Assembly (NCBI GenBank): GCA_910578105.1
Contig: CAJTPD010000011.1
Span: 51,794-115,793 of the forward strand
DNA from: an uncultured Odoribacter sp.
GTDB lineage: Bacteria; Bacteroidota; Bacteroidia; Bacteroidales; Marinifilaceae
DNA length: 64,000 nt
Direction of reading: 5' to 3'
Shown here: one piece after another, positions 43,557 through 52,925 of the stretch
Layout of the letters: every line of letters starts with the position of its first letter
How positions within the stretch are numbered: the first letter of the stretch is position 1
Notes under the pieces: model-generated
The model's database searches: none
Seen by the model: the letters and a program-made list of their open reading frames with translations, nothing else
What the model was told of the DNA's origin: nothing
Position numbers and translations under genes: made by a program

Positions 43557-43751
43557 TCTATTTTGAAAAATACATTCCCCGTTTACCTAAAAAAATCTAT
43601 TAAACTATAATTTAACAACTTATACGGTGAATAAAATAAAAAGTCAGTTATTTCCTCAGAAAAAAAACATTCCCTATCTTAGTGCGGTTTTATCAACAGG
43701 AAAACAGGGAAATTATACCCGCAGAATAATTCGGAAAGAACATAATTTCAA

Positions 43752-44705
43752 ATGAAAATTGTATTTGCAGAACCCCTGGGAGTGTGTGAACGCATACTGA
43801 ATGCACAGACAGAACATTTAAAAAAGCAAGGGCACACAATTGTATTTCATACCGAACGTACTGAAAAAGAAGAAATATTAATCGAAAGAGCCCGTGACGC
43901 AGACATTCTTGTATTGAGTAATATCCCACTGAAAAAACATTTCTTTGAATCTTGTCCGGGGTTAAAAATGATTTCGGTAGCTTTCACCGGAGTCGACCAT
44001 ATTGACCTGGAAGAATGCGGGAAACGGGATATTGTTGTTTGCAATGCTGCAGGCTATTCTACACAAGCCGTTGCAGAACTGACCATCGGCATGATGATTG
44101 CCGTCTACCGCAAAATAGCAGGCAGCGACACCATTACAAGAATTTCCGGGGACCGCCGGGACTTCCTGGGGAGTGAACTGCACGGAAAAACCGTAGGTAT
44201 CATCGGACTGGGTGCTATCGGACAAAAAGTCGCCCGTCTGGCCAATGCTTTTGGCTGTACCGTATTGGGATACAACCGCAGCAACAAAGAAGTGGAACAG
44301 GTAACTCCGGTCAGCAAAGAAGAATTACTCACCCGGTCTGACATCATCACAGTTCACCTGCCCCTCACCCCGGCAACAAAAAATTTTATCGGAACAACAG
44401 AATTGAGCCTGATGCAACCGCACACAATTATAATCAACACAGCGCGCGGTCCCATCGTAGAACAAAATGCACTTTACAACGCCTTACGAAAAGGACAAAT
44501 TGCAGGAGCCGCAGTAGATGTCTACGACCAGGAACCACCGCTACCCGCCAATTTCGAATTATTCAACGCACCTAATCTTTTGATGTTGCCCCACATCGGA
44601 TATGCAACAAAAGAAGCATTGACAAACCGGCTGGACATTGTCATAAAAAACATTGAAATGTGGCTGGCCGGAACACCACAAAACAGAATCCTTTCACGCT
44701 TTTAA
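43752..44705 (+). CDS. D-2-hydroxyacid dehydrogenase (NAD-dependent)
   Basis: 317 residues. The NAD motif GLGAIGQKVARLANAFG begins near residue 151. The catalytic Arg is in INTARGPIVEQ, the Glu in DVYDQEPPLP, and the His in MLPHIGYAT. This is the SerA/GyaR/LdhA superfamily; the substrate could be phosphohydroxypyruvate, glyoxylate or another 2-keto acid. It lacks the C-terminal ACT domain of typical serine biosynthetic enzymes. A near-consensus TATCTTAG lies at 43675. It is divergent from glpD and 11 bases upstream of a thioredoxin-like gene. Confidence 0.88.
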   Translation: MKIVFAEPLGVCERILNAQTEHLKKQGHTIVFHTERTEKEEILIERARDADILVLSNIPLKKHFFESCPGLKMISVAFTGVDHIDLEECGKRDIVVCNAAGYSTQAVAELTIGMMIAVYRKIAGSDTITRISGDRRDFLGSELHGKTVGIIGLGAIGQKVARLANAFGCTVLGYNRSNKEVEQVTPVSKEELLTRSDIITVHLPLTPATKNFIGTTELSLMQPHTIIINTARGPIVEQNALYNALRKGQIAGAAVDVYDQEPPLPANFELFNAPNLLMLPHIGYATKEALTNRLDIVIKNIEMWLAGTPQNRILSRF

Positions 44706-44716
44706 ACTGATAAAAT

Positions 44717-46108
44717 ATGTTCAGAAAAATTATTGTACTTCTATTACTTTGTCCGCTATTCACCTGGGCAAAAGACTATCAGGTCAGAATCCATGTAAAA
44801 AACTTACCGGCAGACAGTCAACCGATACTCCTGCGCATATATAACGGCAATTTGTTCATATTGGACAGTATCCCGGCTGTAAACCAGGAAGAAATCACTT
44901 TCCGCATCCCGGAAAACACCAGACCCGGTATGTTAAGAACCATTTTGGGCATGTCCGCCTACTCCCCCATGATGCCTTCCCAACCTATAGCACTCAATTT
45001 CATATTCAACCGGGAAAACATTGAAATAAATACCGACTACCAAGACCCGCAAAATGCAGCAGAAATAGTAACTTCCGAAGAAAACAAATTATATTTCGGT
45101 TTCATGAAATCAGACTTGCTTTTCTTCAAAAAATTAGGTCTGCTCGAACAAGTAGTACAAAACTATCCGGAACAGGATGAATTCTATCAAAAAGCCCTGA
45201 CACATTACCTGAAAGTACAGAACGAGCGGGAAAAATTCATTGACAAAACTTGCAAAATCAATACAAAAACACTGGCATCACGGATAATCAAAAATCAAAA
45301 AATGCCCGTTCTGCCAGGCAAACTGACGCCGGAAGAACGGGATTCCTTAATAAACCAACAATTCCTGTCAGAAGTAAACTTCAACGACACCACATTGCTC
45401 TATACAAATATATACACCGACAAAGTCTTCCGTTTCATCCAAATGCACATGAAACCGACAGCCACTCCCCGCGAAAACGAAGCCAATTGCATACGTGCCA
45501 TAGACCAGCTAGTCCCGGTACTGGATATCAATCCAACCATCCAGCAACACATCCTGCAGTTTCTGATAGAAGGATTCGAAAGCATGAAAATGGAAGAAGT
45601 ATTGGCACACATTTCTTCCAACTACCTCCAACAATGCGGCAGCAATTCAGACATCATAAAACAACGGCTGGAAGGCTACAGAAAAATGGCAGTAGGACAA
45701 AAAGTACCGGATTTCACATCAAACAAAACTCAGGGAGAACCGTTTAATCTCTACAACCACATTTCTCCCTATACGCTGATTCTATTCTGGCACACCGGAT
45801 GCGAGCATTGCCAGATTCTTATGAATAACTTACCGGGATTAAGCCGGGCCGGCCTTTTCAGCGACCATCAGCTACAAATCATCGGAGTATCCATCGACGA
45901 AAACAAAGAAGAATGGGAAAAATTCTCTGAAAACTACCAGTTGGACTGGATTAATACACATGTCGAAGGCAGTTTCGGAAGCCAGATTGCATCAGATTAC
46001 AACCTTTTCGCCACTCCGACCATGTTCCTGATTGATGCAGAACACAATATCATTGCCAAACCTCTGACTTTGGAGGAACTCAAAAACAACATCATGGAAT
46101 TAAAATAA
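44717..46108 (+). CDS. thioredoxin-like (TlpA/AhpC-TSA) exported protein
   Basis: 463 residues. A signal peptide MFRKIIVLLLLCPLFTWA leads to a beta-rich N-terminal domain, then a helical middle, then a C-terminal thioredoxin fold from about residue 335 with FWHTGCEHCQ (Cys362 and Cys365), the cis-Pro in FATPTMFLID, and IGVSIDENKEEW. The two cysteines make it a periplasmic disulfide reductase or oxidase candidate. Proteins of this layout are frequent in Bacteroidota; the partner protein is unknown. Confidence 0.85.
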   Translation: MFRKIIVLLLLCPLFTWAKDYQVRIHVKNLPADSQPILLRIYNGNLFILDSIPAVNQEEITFRIPENTRPGMLRTILGMSAYSPMMPSQPIALNFIFNRENIEINTDYQDPQNAAEIVTSEENKLYFGFMKSDLLFFKKLGLLEQVVQNYPEQDEFYQKALTHYLKVQNEREKFIDKTCKINTKTLASRIIKNQKMPVLPGKLTPEERDSLINQQFLSEVNFNDTTLLYTNIYTDKVFRFIQMHMKPTATPRENEANCIRAIDQLVPVLDINPTIQQHILQFLIEGFESMKMEEVLAHISSNYLQQCGSNSDIIKQRLEGYRKMAVGQKVPDFTSNKTQGEPFNLYNHISPYTLILFWHTGCEHCQILMNNLPGLSRAGLFSDHQLQIIGVSIDENKEEWEKFSENYQLDWINTHVEGSFGSQIASDYNLFATPTMFLIDAEHNIIAKPLTLEELKNNIMELK

Positions 46109-46112
46109 AAAC

Positions 46113-46145
46113 GTATTGTCACCGGAACCCGACCGGTGACAATAC
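46113..46145. terminator. bidirectional terminator between thioredoxin-like gene and murF-alr
   Basis: GTATTGTCACCGG pairs perfectly with CCGGTGACAATAC over a 7-base loop; the gene stops 5 bases before it. No long T-run follows, but the 13-bp stem is strong. Confidence 0.75.
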
Positions 46146-46228
46146 ACTCATTACACAATTCCATTCAACCATTCCGATTCTTTCCGCAACCGGCATCCCC
46201 TGTTCAACACAACATCCTTCCAGTCTGT

Positions 46229-48673
46229 TTATTCCTTAAAATACACCCTTCTTACCCGGTGAGACACACTGGTCAGGATTTCATAAGGGATAGTTCCCAG
46301 TTTATCCGAAAGTTCCGTCACCGGAATATGTTTCCCGAAAATCTCCACCTCATCCCCCACCTGAACATCCAAACCGGTAACATCAACCATACAGGCGTCC
46401 ATACAGATATTCCCCGTAATAGCAGCTCTTTTCCCCCGTATAAGCACTTCCCCCACCCCACAACTCAAATGCCGGTCCAGCCCATCTGCATACCCGACCG
46501 GAATCACAGCAATCCTCGAATCGCGGGACAATACCCCTTTCCGGCCATACCCGACCGTCTGGTCCGCCTTCACCTCCCGGATGACCGCAATATAAGTCTT
46601 AAACGAACTCACCGGCTGCAACAAAGCCCCCGCAGCACTGATTCCATGCAAACCGATTCCCAGACGTACCATATCGAAAGCATATTGCGGAAAACGCTCA
46701 ATACCGGCAGAATTTAATATATGCCGGACAATGTGATAACTGAAATGTGACTGCACCTCTCCGGTCATCTGAATAAACCGGTTTATCTGAGTCAACGTAT
46801 ACTCATCATGCTTTGCCTCGTCACTCCCGGCCAGATGTGAAAACATAGAACGAAGAACAACTTTCCGTTTCGTCTCAAAAAAACGGACCAAATCAGGCAA
46901 TTCCTCAGCATCAAGTCCGGAACGGTTCATTCCGGTATTCAGCTTCAAATGCACCGGATACTTTTCAATTCCATGTTTAGCCAATGCCTCATCAAAAGCC
47001 TTTAACAAATCCAGGGAATAAATCTCAGGTTCAAGATTAAACTCAATCATATTATCAAAAGCCTCAGGCTCAGGATTCATTACCGCTATCGGCATCGTTA
47101 TGCCGGCTGCCCTCAGTTCCACTCCTTCATCCACATAAGCCACCATCAGATAATTAACCCCCTGATATTGAAGTAAACTTGCTATTTCACCGGCACCGCT
47201 GCCGTATGAAAAAGCTTTTACCATAACAGCAATCATGGTACGTTCGGGAATCAGCGAACGGAAATAATTCAGATTATGAACCATCGCATCCAAATCCACT
47301 TCCAATAAAGTATTATGCGATTGTTTCTGCAAAAAACCTGCAATATATTCAAAACGGTATTTGCGGGCCCCTTTCACCAAAATCACCTGATCCCTGAAAT
47401 GCTCCCGGTTTTCTTGCCGCAGAAAACTATCCGTATCCTCATAAAAACGACAATGAGGAATCAGAAAATAAGATTTATAACGGGAAATAACATCCCCAAT
47501 CCCTATAAAAAGAGAAACACCAGCCTCACGCAACAACCGGGCCACCTCCCGGTACAACTCCTCTTCCTCATTCCCCGACCCCACGAAATCAGACAAAATC
47601 ACCACCTTCTCCCGCCCCGCATCCTGCATAGACAACGTATTCAAAGCCAATTGAAAAGAGGCTGCATCCGAATTATAATAATCATTGATTAAGACACAGT
47701 GATTAATGCCGTCTTTTATCTCCATCCGCATTGCAATGGGCTGCAAAGCCTCCACTTTTTCCGCAACATACTCCGGACTTTTCCCTTTCAGCAACAACAC
47801 ACAAACGGCATTCATGCAATTTTCAAAAGAAGCATCATCCGCAAAAGGTATCCGGAAACGGTATCTCCTGTCCTGCCAGTTCAACACAACCTCCCGACCC
47901 TGGTCGCCGGGACAATTTTCCACAACCCGGACCTCTGCCTTCCCTCCCTCTCCCCACAACAACACTTTTCCGGGCGAAACCACAGACAATAATTCCTCCA
48001 TGACCTTCCCCTCCCGACCTACAACACATTTACAATCTTTAAACAGCAACGCTTTTTCCCGCAACTTCTGTCCGGCAGAAACAAAATTTTCCCCGTGAGC
48101 ATCCCCAAGATGAGTAAAAATACCAATCTCAGGACAAATCATCTGCTGCAAACGCTCCATTTCCCCGGGCAAAGATATTCCGGCTTCAATAATCGCCAAA
48201 CGAGTCTGCAACCCGATTCCAAGCAACGACAAAGGCACCCCTATCTGCGAATTATAACTCCGGGGACTACGATATACACCAGCCTCTCCGGACAACATCT
48301 GATACAACCATTCTTTGACAATCGTCTTACCATTGCTGCCTGTTATTCCAATCACCTCCGCCCGAATCCGGCTCCGGTGCCAACCCGCCAACCGCTGCAA
48401 TGCCGGTAAAACATCCGGAACATTAAAAAAATTTGCCCCCCGGAGTCCGGCATACTCAGGCCGCATTTCACTGACAACAAAATTACGCACCCCTCGTCCG
48501 TAAAGTTCCGGTATATACTGATGACCGTCATGGTTTACCCCTTTAAAAGCAAAAAACAAAGTTGCCTCAGGTTGATTCACAGAACGACTGTCCGCACACA
48601 CTTCACTAATTTCAAAGTCTGTCACACCACAGGCTTCGCAATTCAAAACAACTGAAATTTCTCTACTATTCAT
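46229..48673 (-). CDS. bifunctional UDP-MurNAc-tripeptide:D-Ala-D-Ala ligase / alanine racemase
   Basis: 814 residues made of two enzymes. Residues 1 to about 435 are MurF, with the ATP loop VIGITGSNGKTIVKEWL near 107-122 and the FANGxx-type substrate segments. The rest is alanine racemase, opening LEVDLDAMVHNLNYF; the PLP lysine is in VMVKAFSYGSG at about residue 486, and the C-terminal motif is TGNICMDACMVDVTGL. The fusion is known in Bacteroidetes. It both makes D-alanine and joins D-Ala-D-Ala to the muropeptide. The Alr half supplies the ligase encoded at 62434. Confidence 0.94.
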   Translation of the reverse strand: MNSREISVVLNCEACGVTDFEISEVCADSRSVNQPEATLFFAFKGVNHDGHQYIPELYGRGVRNFVVSEMRPEYAGLRGANFFNVPDVLPALQRLAGWHRSRIRAEVIGITGSNGKTIVKEWLYQMLSGEAGVYRSPRSYNSQIGVPLSLLGIGLQTRLAIIEAGISLPGEMERLQQMICPEIGIFTHLGDAHGENFVSAGQKLREKALLFKDCKCVVGREGKVMEELLSVVSPGKVLLWGEGGKAEVRVVENCPGDQGREVVLNWQDRRYRFRIPFADDASFENCMNAVCVLLLKGKSPEYVAEKVEALQPIAMRMEIKDGINHCVLINDYYNSDAASFQLALNTLSMQDAGREKVVILSDFVGSGNEEEELYREVARLLREAGVSLFIGIGDVISRYKSYFLIPHCRFYEDTDSFLRQENREHFRDQVILVKGARKYRFEYIAGFLQKQSHNTLLEVDLDAMVHNLNYFRSLIPERTMIAVMVKAFSYGSGAGEIASLLQYQGVNYLMVAYVDEGVELRAAGITMPIAVMNPEPEAFDNMIEFNLEPEIYSLDLLKAFDEALAKHGIEKYPVHLKLNTGMNRSGLDAEELPDLVRFFETKRKVVLRSMFSHLAGSDEAKHDEYTLTQINRFIQMTGEVQSHFSYHIVRHILNSAGIERFPQYAFDMVRLGIGLHGISAAGALLQPVSSFKTYIAVIREVKADQTVGYGRKGVLSRDSRIAVIPVGYADGLDRHLSCGVGEVLIRGKRAAITGNICMDACMVDVTGLDVQVGDEVEIFGKHIPVTELSDKLGTIPYEILTSVSHRVRRVYFKE

Positions 48674-48729
48674 AAATTCAATGTACTAACACAATAACTT
48701 TTCCGCCCAAAACCGGTAACCTTATCCTG

Positions 48730-50184
48730 TCACAGTACCGGCGCAAACAAACGGGCCACCGATTCAAATATTTTCTCCCTCTTCGAACGGAATTTCCACC
48801 GCCGAATAGCTTCATCCGTACTTACTCTCAAATCTTTTATAAAATCCATAGCCAACTCCTTCACCACATCCCGGTCGTATATAATCAAACTCACTTCAAA
48901 ATTCTGCTCAAAACTTCTTAAATCCATATTCGCCGTACCTACACTGGCCACATTTCCATCCACAATAATCACCTTGCTGTGGTTTATTCCCTTTTGGTAC
49001 CAATATATTTTCACCCCGGCCTCCAACAATTCCTCCACATACGAACGAGTACACCAATTTGTCAGCCACGAATCCGATTTATGAGGCAACAGCAAACGGA
49101 CATCCACCCCGCTCATAGCTGCCGTCTTCAAAGAATTCAAAGTCGTCTCTCCCGGCATAAAATAAGGCGTAGAAATAAAAACATACCGCTTAGCCATATT
49201 AATCAACGTAAAATACGACTGCTGAATAGAAGCCCAGTCACTGTCCGGACCGGAAGTCACCGTCTGCACCAACACATGACCTTCGGCCTGGATATAAGGA
49301 AGATATTCGTTCTTATTCAACAACAATTCCTGCCGTACAAAATACCAGTCAATCAGAAAAACAACCTGCAAAGAAGTAACAACTTCACCTTCCACCCTCA
49401 GATGGGTATCCCGCCATGCTCCGATACCCGGAACACCATCCACATAACGGTCGGCGATATTCAGTCCCCCGACAAAACCCACTTCTCCGTCTACAACCGC
49501 AATCTTCCGATGATTCCGGTAGTTTGCCTTATTTGCAAGATGATGAAAGCGCACAGGCAGAAAAGGATAAATCTGCACCCCCGCTTTCCGGAGTTCCCGG
49601 ATAAACTCTTTCGATAATCCCCACGACCCCACATCATCATATATAATCCGGACCTCAACTCCTTCCCTGGCTTTCCGAAGCAAAATATCCTTCAACCGAG
49701 CAGCCAGCCGGCCTTCGTCAATAATATAATATTCCAGATGAATAAATTTCCGGGCATTCTCCATCGCCCGGAACAATGCCGGAAAAGTCTCCTCCCCGTT
49801 ATGCAACACCTCCACCCGGTTAAAACGGGTCAGCAAAGCCTTGCTGTTATTCAACAATAAAGTCATCAGTTTCCGGACCTCTATACTTTCACGCTTTTGC
49901 AGAAACTCCGACTTTTTTATCAATTGCTTCTGGTCCTCACTCATATACTGCAACCACTTCATATCCCCCAGTCCTTTCATGGAAAACATCTTTATCTTCC
50001 GATAATTCACTCCAAAATAAAGATAAAAAATGAAACCCAGTAAAGGCACCGTAACCAGTACAATAATCCATGCCAGGGTACGCACCGGATTCCGGTTTTC
50101 AAGAATCACGTTGAAAACCACACTAGCCACCGTAAGAACATACAGAACTATTACAACAAATACGATAATCTGTAACCAGGACAT
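48730..50184 (-). CDS. cls: cardiolipin synthase
   Basis: 484 residues. Two N-terminal transmembrane helices are followed by two phospholipase-D domains, each with an HKD motif: NHRKIAVVDGEVGFVGG near residue 225 and NHSKVIIVDGNVASVGTANMDLRSFEQNFE near 405. It condenses two phosphatidylglycerols to cardiolipin in the inner membrane. The start codon is only 23 bases from that of prmC on the other strand. Confidence 0.95.
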   Translation of the reverse strand: MSWLQIIVFVVIVLYVLTVASVVFNVILENRNPVRTLAWIIVLVTVPLLGFIFYLYFGVNYRKIKMFSMKGLGDMKWLQYMSEDQKQLIKKSEFLQKRESIEVRKLMTLLLNNSKALLTRFNRVEVLHNGEETFPALFRAMENARKFIHLEYYIIDEGRLAARLKDILLRKAREGVEVRIIYDDVGSWGLSKEFIRELRKAGVQIYPFLPVRFHHLANKANYRNHRKIAVVDGEVGFVGGLNIADRYVDGVPGIGAWRDTHLRVEGEVVTSLQVVFLIDWYFVRQELLLNKNEYLPYIQAEGHVLVQTVTSGPDSDWASIQQSYFTLINMAKRYVFISTPYFMPGETTLNSLKTAAMSGVDVRLLLPHKSDSWLTNWCTRSYVEELLEAGVKIYWYQKGINHSKVIIVDGNVASVGTANMDLRSFEQNFEVSLIIYDRDVVKELAMDFIKDLRVSTDEAIRRWKFRSKREKIFESVARLFAPVL

Positions 50185-50195
50185 AAAATTAGTTA

Positions 50196-50203
50196 TACCT
50201 TTG
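50196..50203 (+). promoter_or_regulatory. prmC promoter -7 element, next to the start codon
   Basis: TACCTTTG matches TAnnTTTG and ends 4 bases before the prmC ATG at 50208. By the usual geometry transcription would begin at or within a base or two of the ATG, giving a leaderless mRNA. The -33 region is poor. Confidence 0.5.
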
Positions 50204-50207
50204 TATC

Positions 50208-51053
50208 ATGAACACTATTTTTCATCTGTCACAATACGCTTTACAAGAGTTAAAAGATACATATTCAGAGCATGAAATCCGAAGCATCTGTAATATTATC
50301 TACATGGATATTTTACACTTCACAAATATAGATATCCATCTCAGAAAAAACGAAATTTTAGAAAAAAGCTTTATAAATAAATTTACAGAAATTATCAATC
50401 TATTAAAATCCGACCACCCGATTCAATATATCATCGGTGAGACTGAATTTGCAGGTCTGAAATTCAATCTCAACTCATCCACCCTGATTCCCCGTCCGGA
50501 AACCGAGGAACTGACATTATGGGTCAGCAGACACCTGCTTCCCGGACAAAAAGTACTCGACATCGGAACCGGTAGCGGCTGCATAGCCATCACTCTGGCC
50601 CGCCTTCATCCGGACTGCTCCGTTTCAGGAATTGACATATCCCCCGAAGCTATTGCCATAGCGTCTCAAAATGCAAAACGGAACGCAGTAAATGCAGAAT
50701 GGCTGGTCAGGGACATTTTACATTTTGAAAACGAACAATGGGACAAATATGACCTGATTGTCAGCAATCCCCCTTACGTCCGGGAAAGCGAAAAAACAAC
50801 AATGGAAGCAAAAGTACTCCGGTTCGAACCGCCGCAAGCCCTGTTTGTTCCGGACCGGGAGCCTTTATTATTTTACCGCAAAATATGTGAATTCGGACAA
50901 AAATATTTGAATCAACAGGGATTACTGTTTTTTGAAATCAACGAAGCCCTGGGACCTCAAACCCTGGAATTAGCAGAACAATACGGCTATACCGAAACGG
51001 AACTCCGCAAAGACTTCTACGGAAAAGACAGAATGATAAAGGCAAGACGTTAA
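50208..51053 (+). CDS. prmC: peptide chain release factor N5-glutamine methyltransferase PrmC
   Basis: 281 residues. An N-terminal helical domain to about residue 75 is followed by the TLIPRPETEELTLW motif, the SAM loop VLDIGTGSGCIAITLARLHP near residue 115, and the catalytic NPPY in LIVSNPPYVRESE. It methylates the Gln of the GGQ motif in release factors 1 and 2. The N-terminal domain begins at this ATG, so the short upstream region is real. It is 10 bases upstream of recX. Confidence 0.94.
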   Translation: MNTIFHLSQYALQELKDTYSEHEIRSICNIIYMDILHFTNIDIHLRKNEILEKSFINKFTEIINLLKSDHPIQYIIGETEFAGLKFNLNSSTLIPRPETEELTLWVSRHLLPGQKVLDIGTGSGCIAITLARLHPDCSVSGIDISPEAIAIASQNAKRNAVNAEWLVRDILHFENEQWDKYDLIVSNPPYVRESEKTTMEAKVLRFEPPQALFVPDREPLLFYRKICEFGQKYLNQQGLLFFEINEALGPQTLELAEQYGYTETELRKDFYGKDRMIKARR

Positions 51054-51063
51054 ACAATTACCC

Positions 51064-51525
51064 ATGACGACAGATAAAGCTCTTCAACTTATAACAGGAC
51101 TATGCAGCAAAAAAGAATACTGTACGGCAGATATACTTGAAAAACTCCGTAAATGGGAAATATCAGATAAAGACATGCAAAAAATCATGACTTTTCTATA
51201 TCAACACAAATTCATTGATGATTCCCGTTTTGCCCGGATATATACAGAAGATAAATTCCGGTTCAATCATTGGGGTAAACAAAAAATCAGCCTGATGCTG
51301 CGACAAAAAAATATACCGCCGGAAATCATCGCAGAAGCCCTGAATGCAGTCGATTCCCAAAGTTACCGGGAACAATGCCGGAACCTCCTGGAACAAAAAA
51401 TGAAAACACTAAACGAAAAAGACCCTTACAAACTGAAAGCCAAGCTCATTCGTTTCGGACTGGGACGCGGATTTGATTTTGACACCATCCAGACCTGTCT
51501 TCCGCATCTGTTGCCGACAGATTAA
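51064..51525 (+). CDS. recX: RecX-family regulatory protein
   Basis: 153 residues made of three-helix repeats. KKEYCTADILEKLRKWEI and FLYQHKFIDDSRFARIYTEDKFRFNHWGKQKISLMLRQKNI are RecX hallmarks; the latter covers residues 45-85. RecX inhibits RecA filament growth. recA is not nearby, as is common in the phylum. It follows prmC by 10 bases and probably shares its transcript. Confidence 0.88.
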   Translation: MTTDKALQLITGLCSKKEYCTADILEKLRKWEISDKDMQKIMTFLYQHKFIDDSRFARIYTEDKFRFNHWGKQKISLMLRQKNIPPEIIAEALNAVDSQSYREQCRNLLEQKMKTLNEKDPYKLKAKLIRFGLGRGFDFDTIQTCLPHLLPTD

Positions 51526-51549
51526 TCCTGATAAATACCCAATTTTTTA

Positions 51550-51557
51550 TAGCTTTG
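51550..51557 (+). promoter_or_regulatory. promoter -7 element of the glycosyltransferase operon
   Basis: TAGCTTTG matches TAnnTTTG, 19 bases after a weak CTG (-33 position, 51528-51530). The start codon lies at 51576, so transcription would begin after the TTG at 51555, arguing against that as a start. Confidence 0.5.
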
Positions 51558-51575
51558 AACAAAAATCAGAGAAAT

Positions 51576-52925
51576 ATGGATACAATTCCTCCAATCGTTC
51601 ATTTAAAAAGTCTGACAAACACGGTATCCCTGCAAGAACTCATCAGACAAAACCATACGGATTATCTTTTGATATACACGGGAACAACCCAGCTCCATCT
51701 GGCTCCGTATGCCATAGAAAGAATGTTGCAGGCAGCCCGGATGAGCAATGCCATAATGCTTTACACAGATTACTGCCGTACAGAGGGAAACACTGAAAAA
51801 CTCATTCCAACCCTGGAATATCAACCGGGCAGTCTGAGAGATGACTTCGATTTCGGTCCCCTGCAATTATATAAAGTCCCGGAATTTACGGAAACCGTGA
51901 AAGAAATGGACAACCATTACCAATTCGCCGCACTCTACGATTTACGCCTAAGATTGTCCCGCAAAGGCGGAATCGTACATCTTCCGGAATACCTTTACAC
52001 AGTAACAGAAACGGATTTCCGGAAATCCGGAGAAAAACAGTTTGATTACGTAAACCCGCGCAACCGGGAAGTACAAATAGAAATGGAAAAAGCCTGCACA
52101 TCCCACTTACAGGCAATCGGAGCCAGGCTTACACCGCGAACCCGGAACATCGATACAGAAGCAGAAACTTTTCCGACCGAAGCCTCTGTGATTATCCCGG
52201 TAAAAAACAGAGCAGGCACCATTGCCGAAGCTGTTTCTTCGGCAATGCGCCAAAAAACCAGCTTCCCGTTCAATATCATTGTTGTTGACAACCATTCCAC
52301 AGACGGCACCACAACCATTTTGCAAAAACTATCTCTCACCAGTCAGACACTTATCCATCACATACCATCTTCCCGGGAATTAGGTATCGGAGGATGCTGG
52401 AATGAAGCGATCCTGCACCCTCGGTGCGGAAAATTCGCCGTTCAACTGGACAGCGATGACCTCTACAAAAATGAATATATCCTACAAACAATAGTAGATA
52501 CCTTCTATCACGAAAAATGCGCTATGGTTATCGGAAGTTACGAAATGGTAAATTTCAGGCTCGAAGAAATTCCGCCGGGAAAGATAGACCACCGGGAATG
52601 GACCCCCCGGAACGGCCACAATAATGCCCTGCGCATCAATGGGCTGGGAGCACCCCGGGCTTTCTACACCCCGGTCATACGGCAACTTAAATTTCCCAAT
52701 GTCAGTTATGGGGAAGACTACGCCGTAGCATTGGCTATTTCCCGGGAATACCGTATAGGACGGATTTTTGATTCATTGTATCTTTGCCGCCGTTGGGAAG
52801 GAAATTCCGATGCCTCCCTGGACATTGCAAAACAGAATCAATACAATTTTTACAAAGACAAAATCCGCACTCTGGAACTCACAGCCCGGATAAACATGAA
52901 CACAACAAAAAATCCAGATGAATAA
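51576..52925 (+). CDS. glycosyltransferase with two GT-A-like regions
   Basis: 449 residues from the ATG at 51576. A family 2 GT-A domain starts near residue 202 with ASVIIPVKNRAGTIAEAV and VVDNHSTDGTT, and has the metal site QLDSDD. The region before it looks like the second half of another GT domain (YLLIYTGTTQL, MLYTDYCRTEG, YQPGSLRDDFDFGPL, LRLSRKGGIVHLPEYLY). It should transfer sugar from a nucleotide sugar to an envelope or glycan acceptor. Its last codons overlap the DUF4922 gene by 8 bases, so the two are coupled. Confidence 0.8.
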   Translation: MDTIPPIVHLKSLTNTVSLQELIRQNHTDYLLIYTGTTQLHLAPYAIERMLQAARMSNAIMLYTDYCRTEGNTEKLIPTLEYQPGSLRDDFDFGPLQLYKVPEFTETVKEMDNHYQFAALYDLRLRLSRKGGIVHLPEYLYTVTETDFRKSGEKQFDYVNPRNREVQIEMEKACTSHLQAIGARLTPRTRNIDTEAETFPTEASVIIPVKNRAGTIAEAVSSAMRQKTSFPFNIIVVDNHSTDGTTTILQKLSLTSQTLIHHIPSSRELGIGGCWNEAILHPRCGKFAVQLDSDDLYKNEYILQTIVDTFYHEKCAMVIGSYEMVNFRLEEIPPGKIDHREWTPRNGHNNALRINGLGAPRAFYTPVIRQLKFPNVSYGEDYAVALAISREYRIGRIFDSLYLCRRWEGNSDASLDIAKQNQYNFYKDKIRTLELTARINMNTTKNPDE

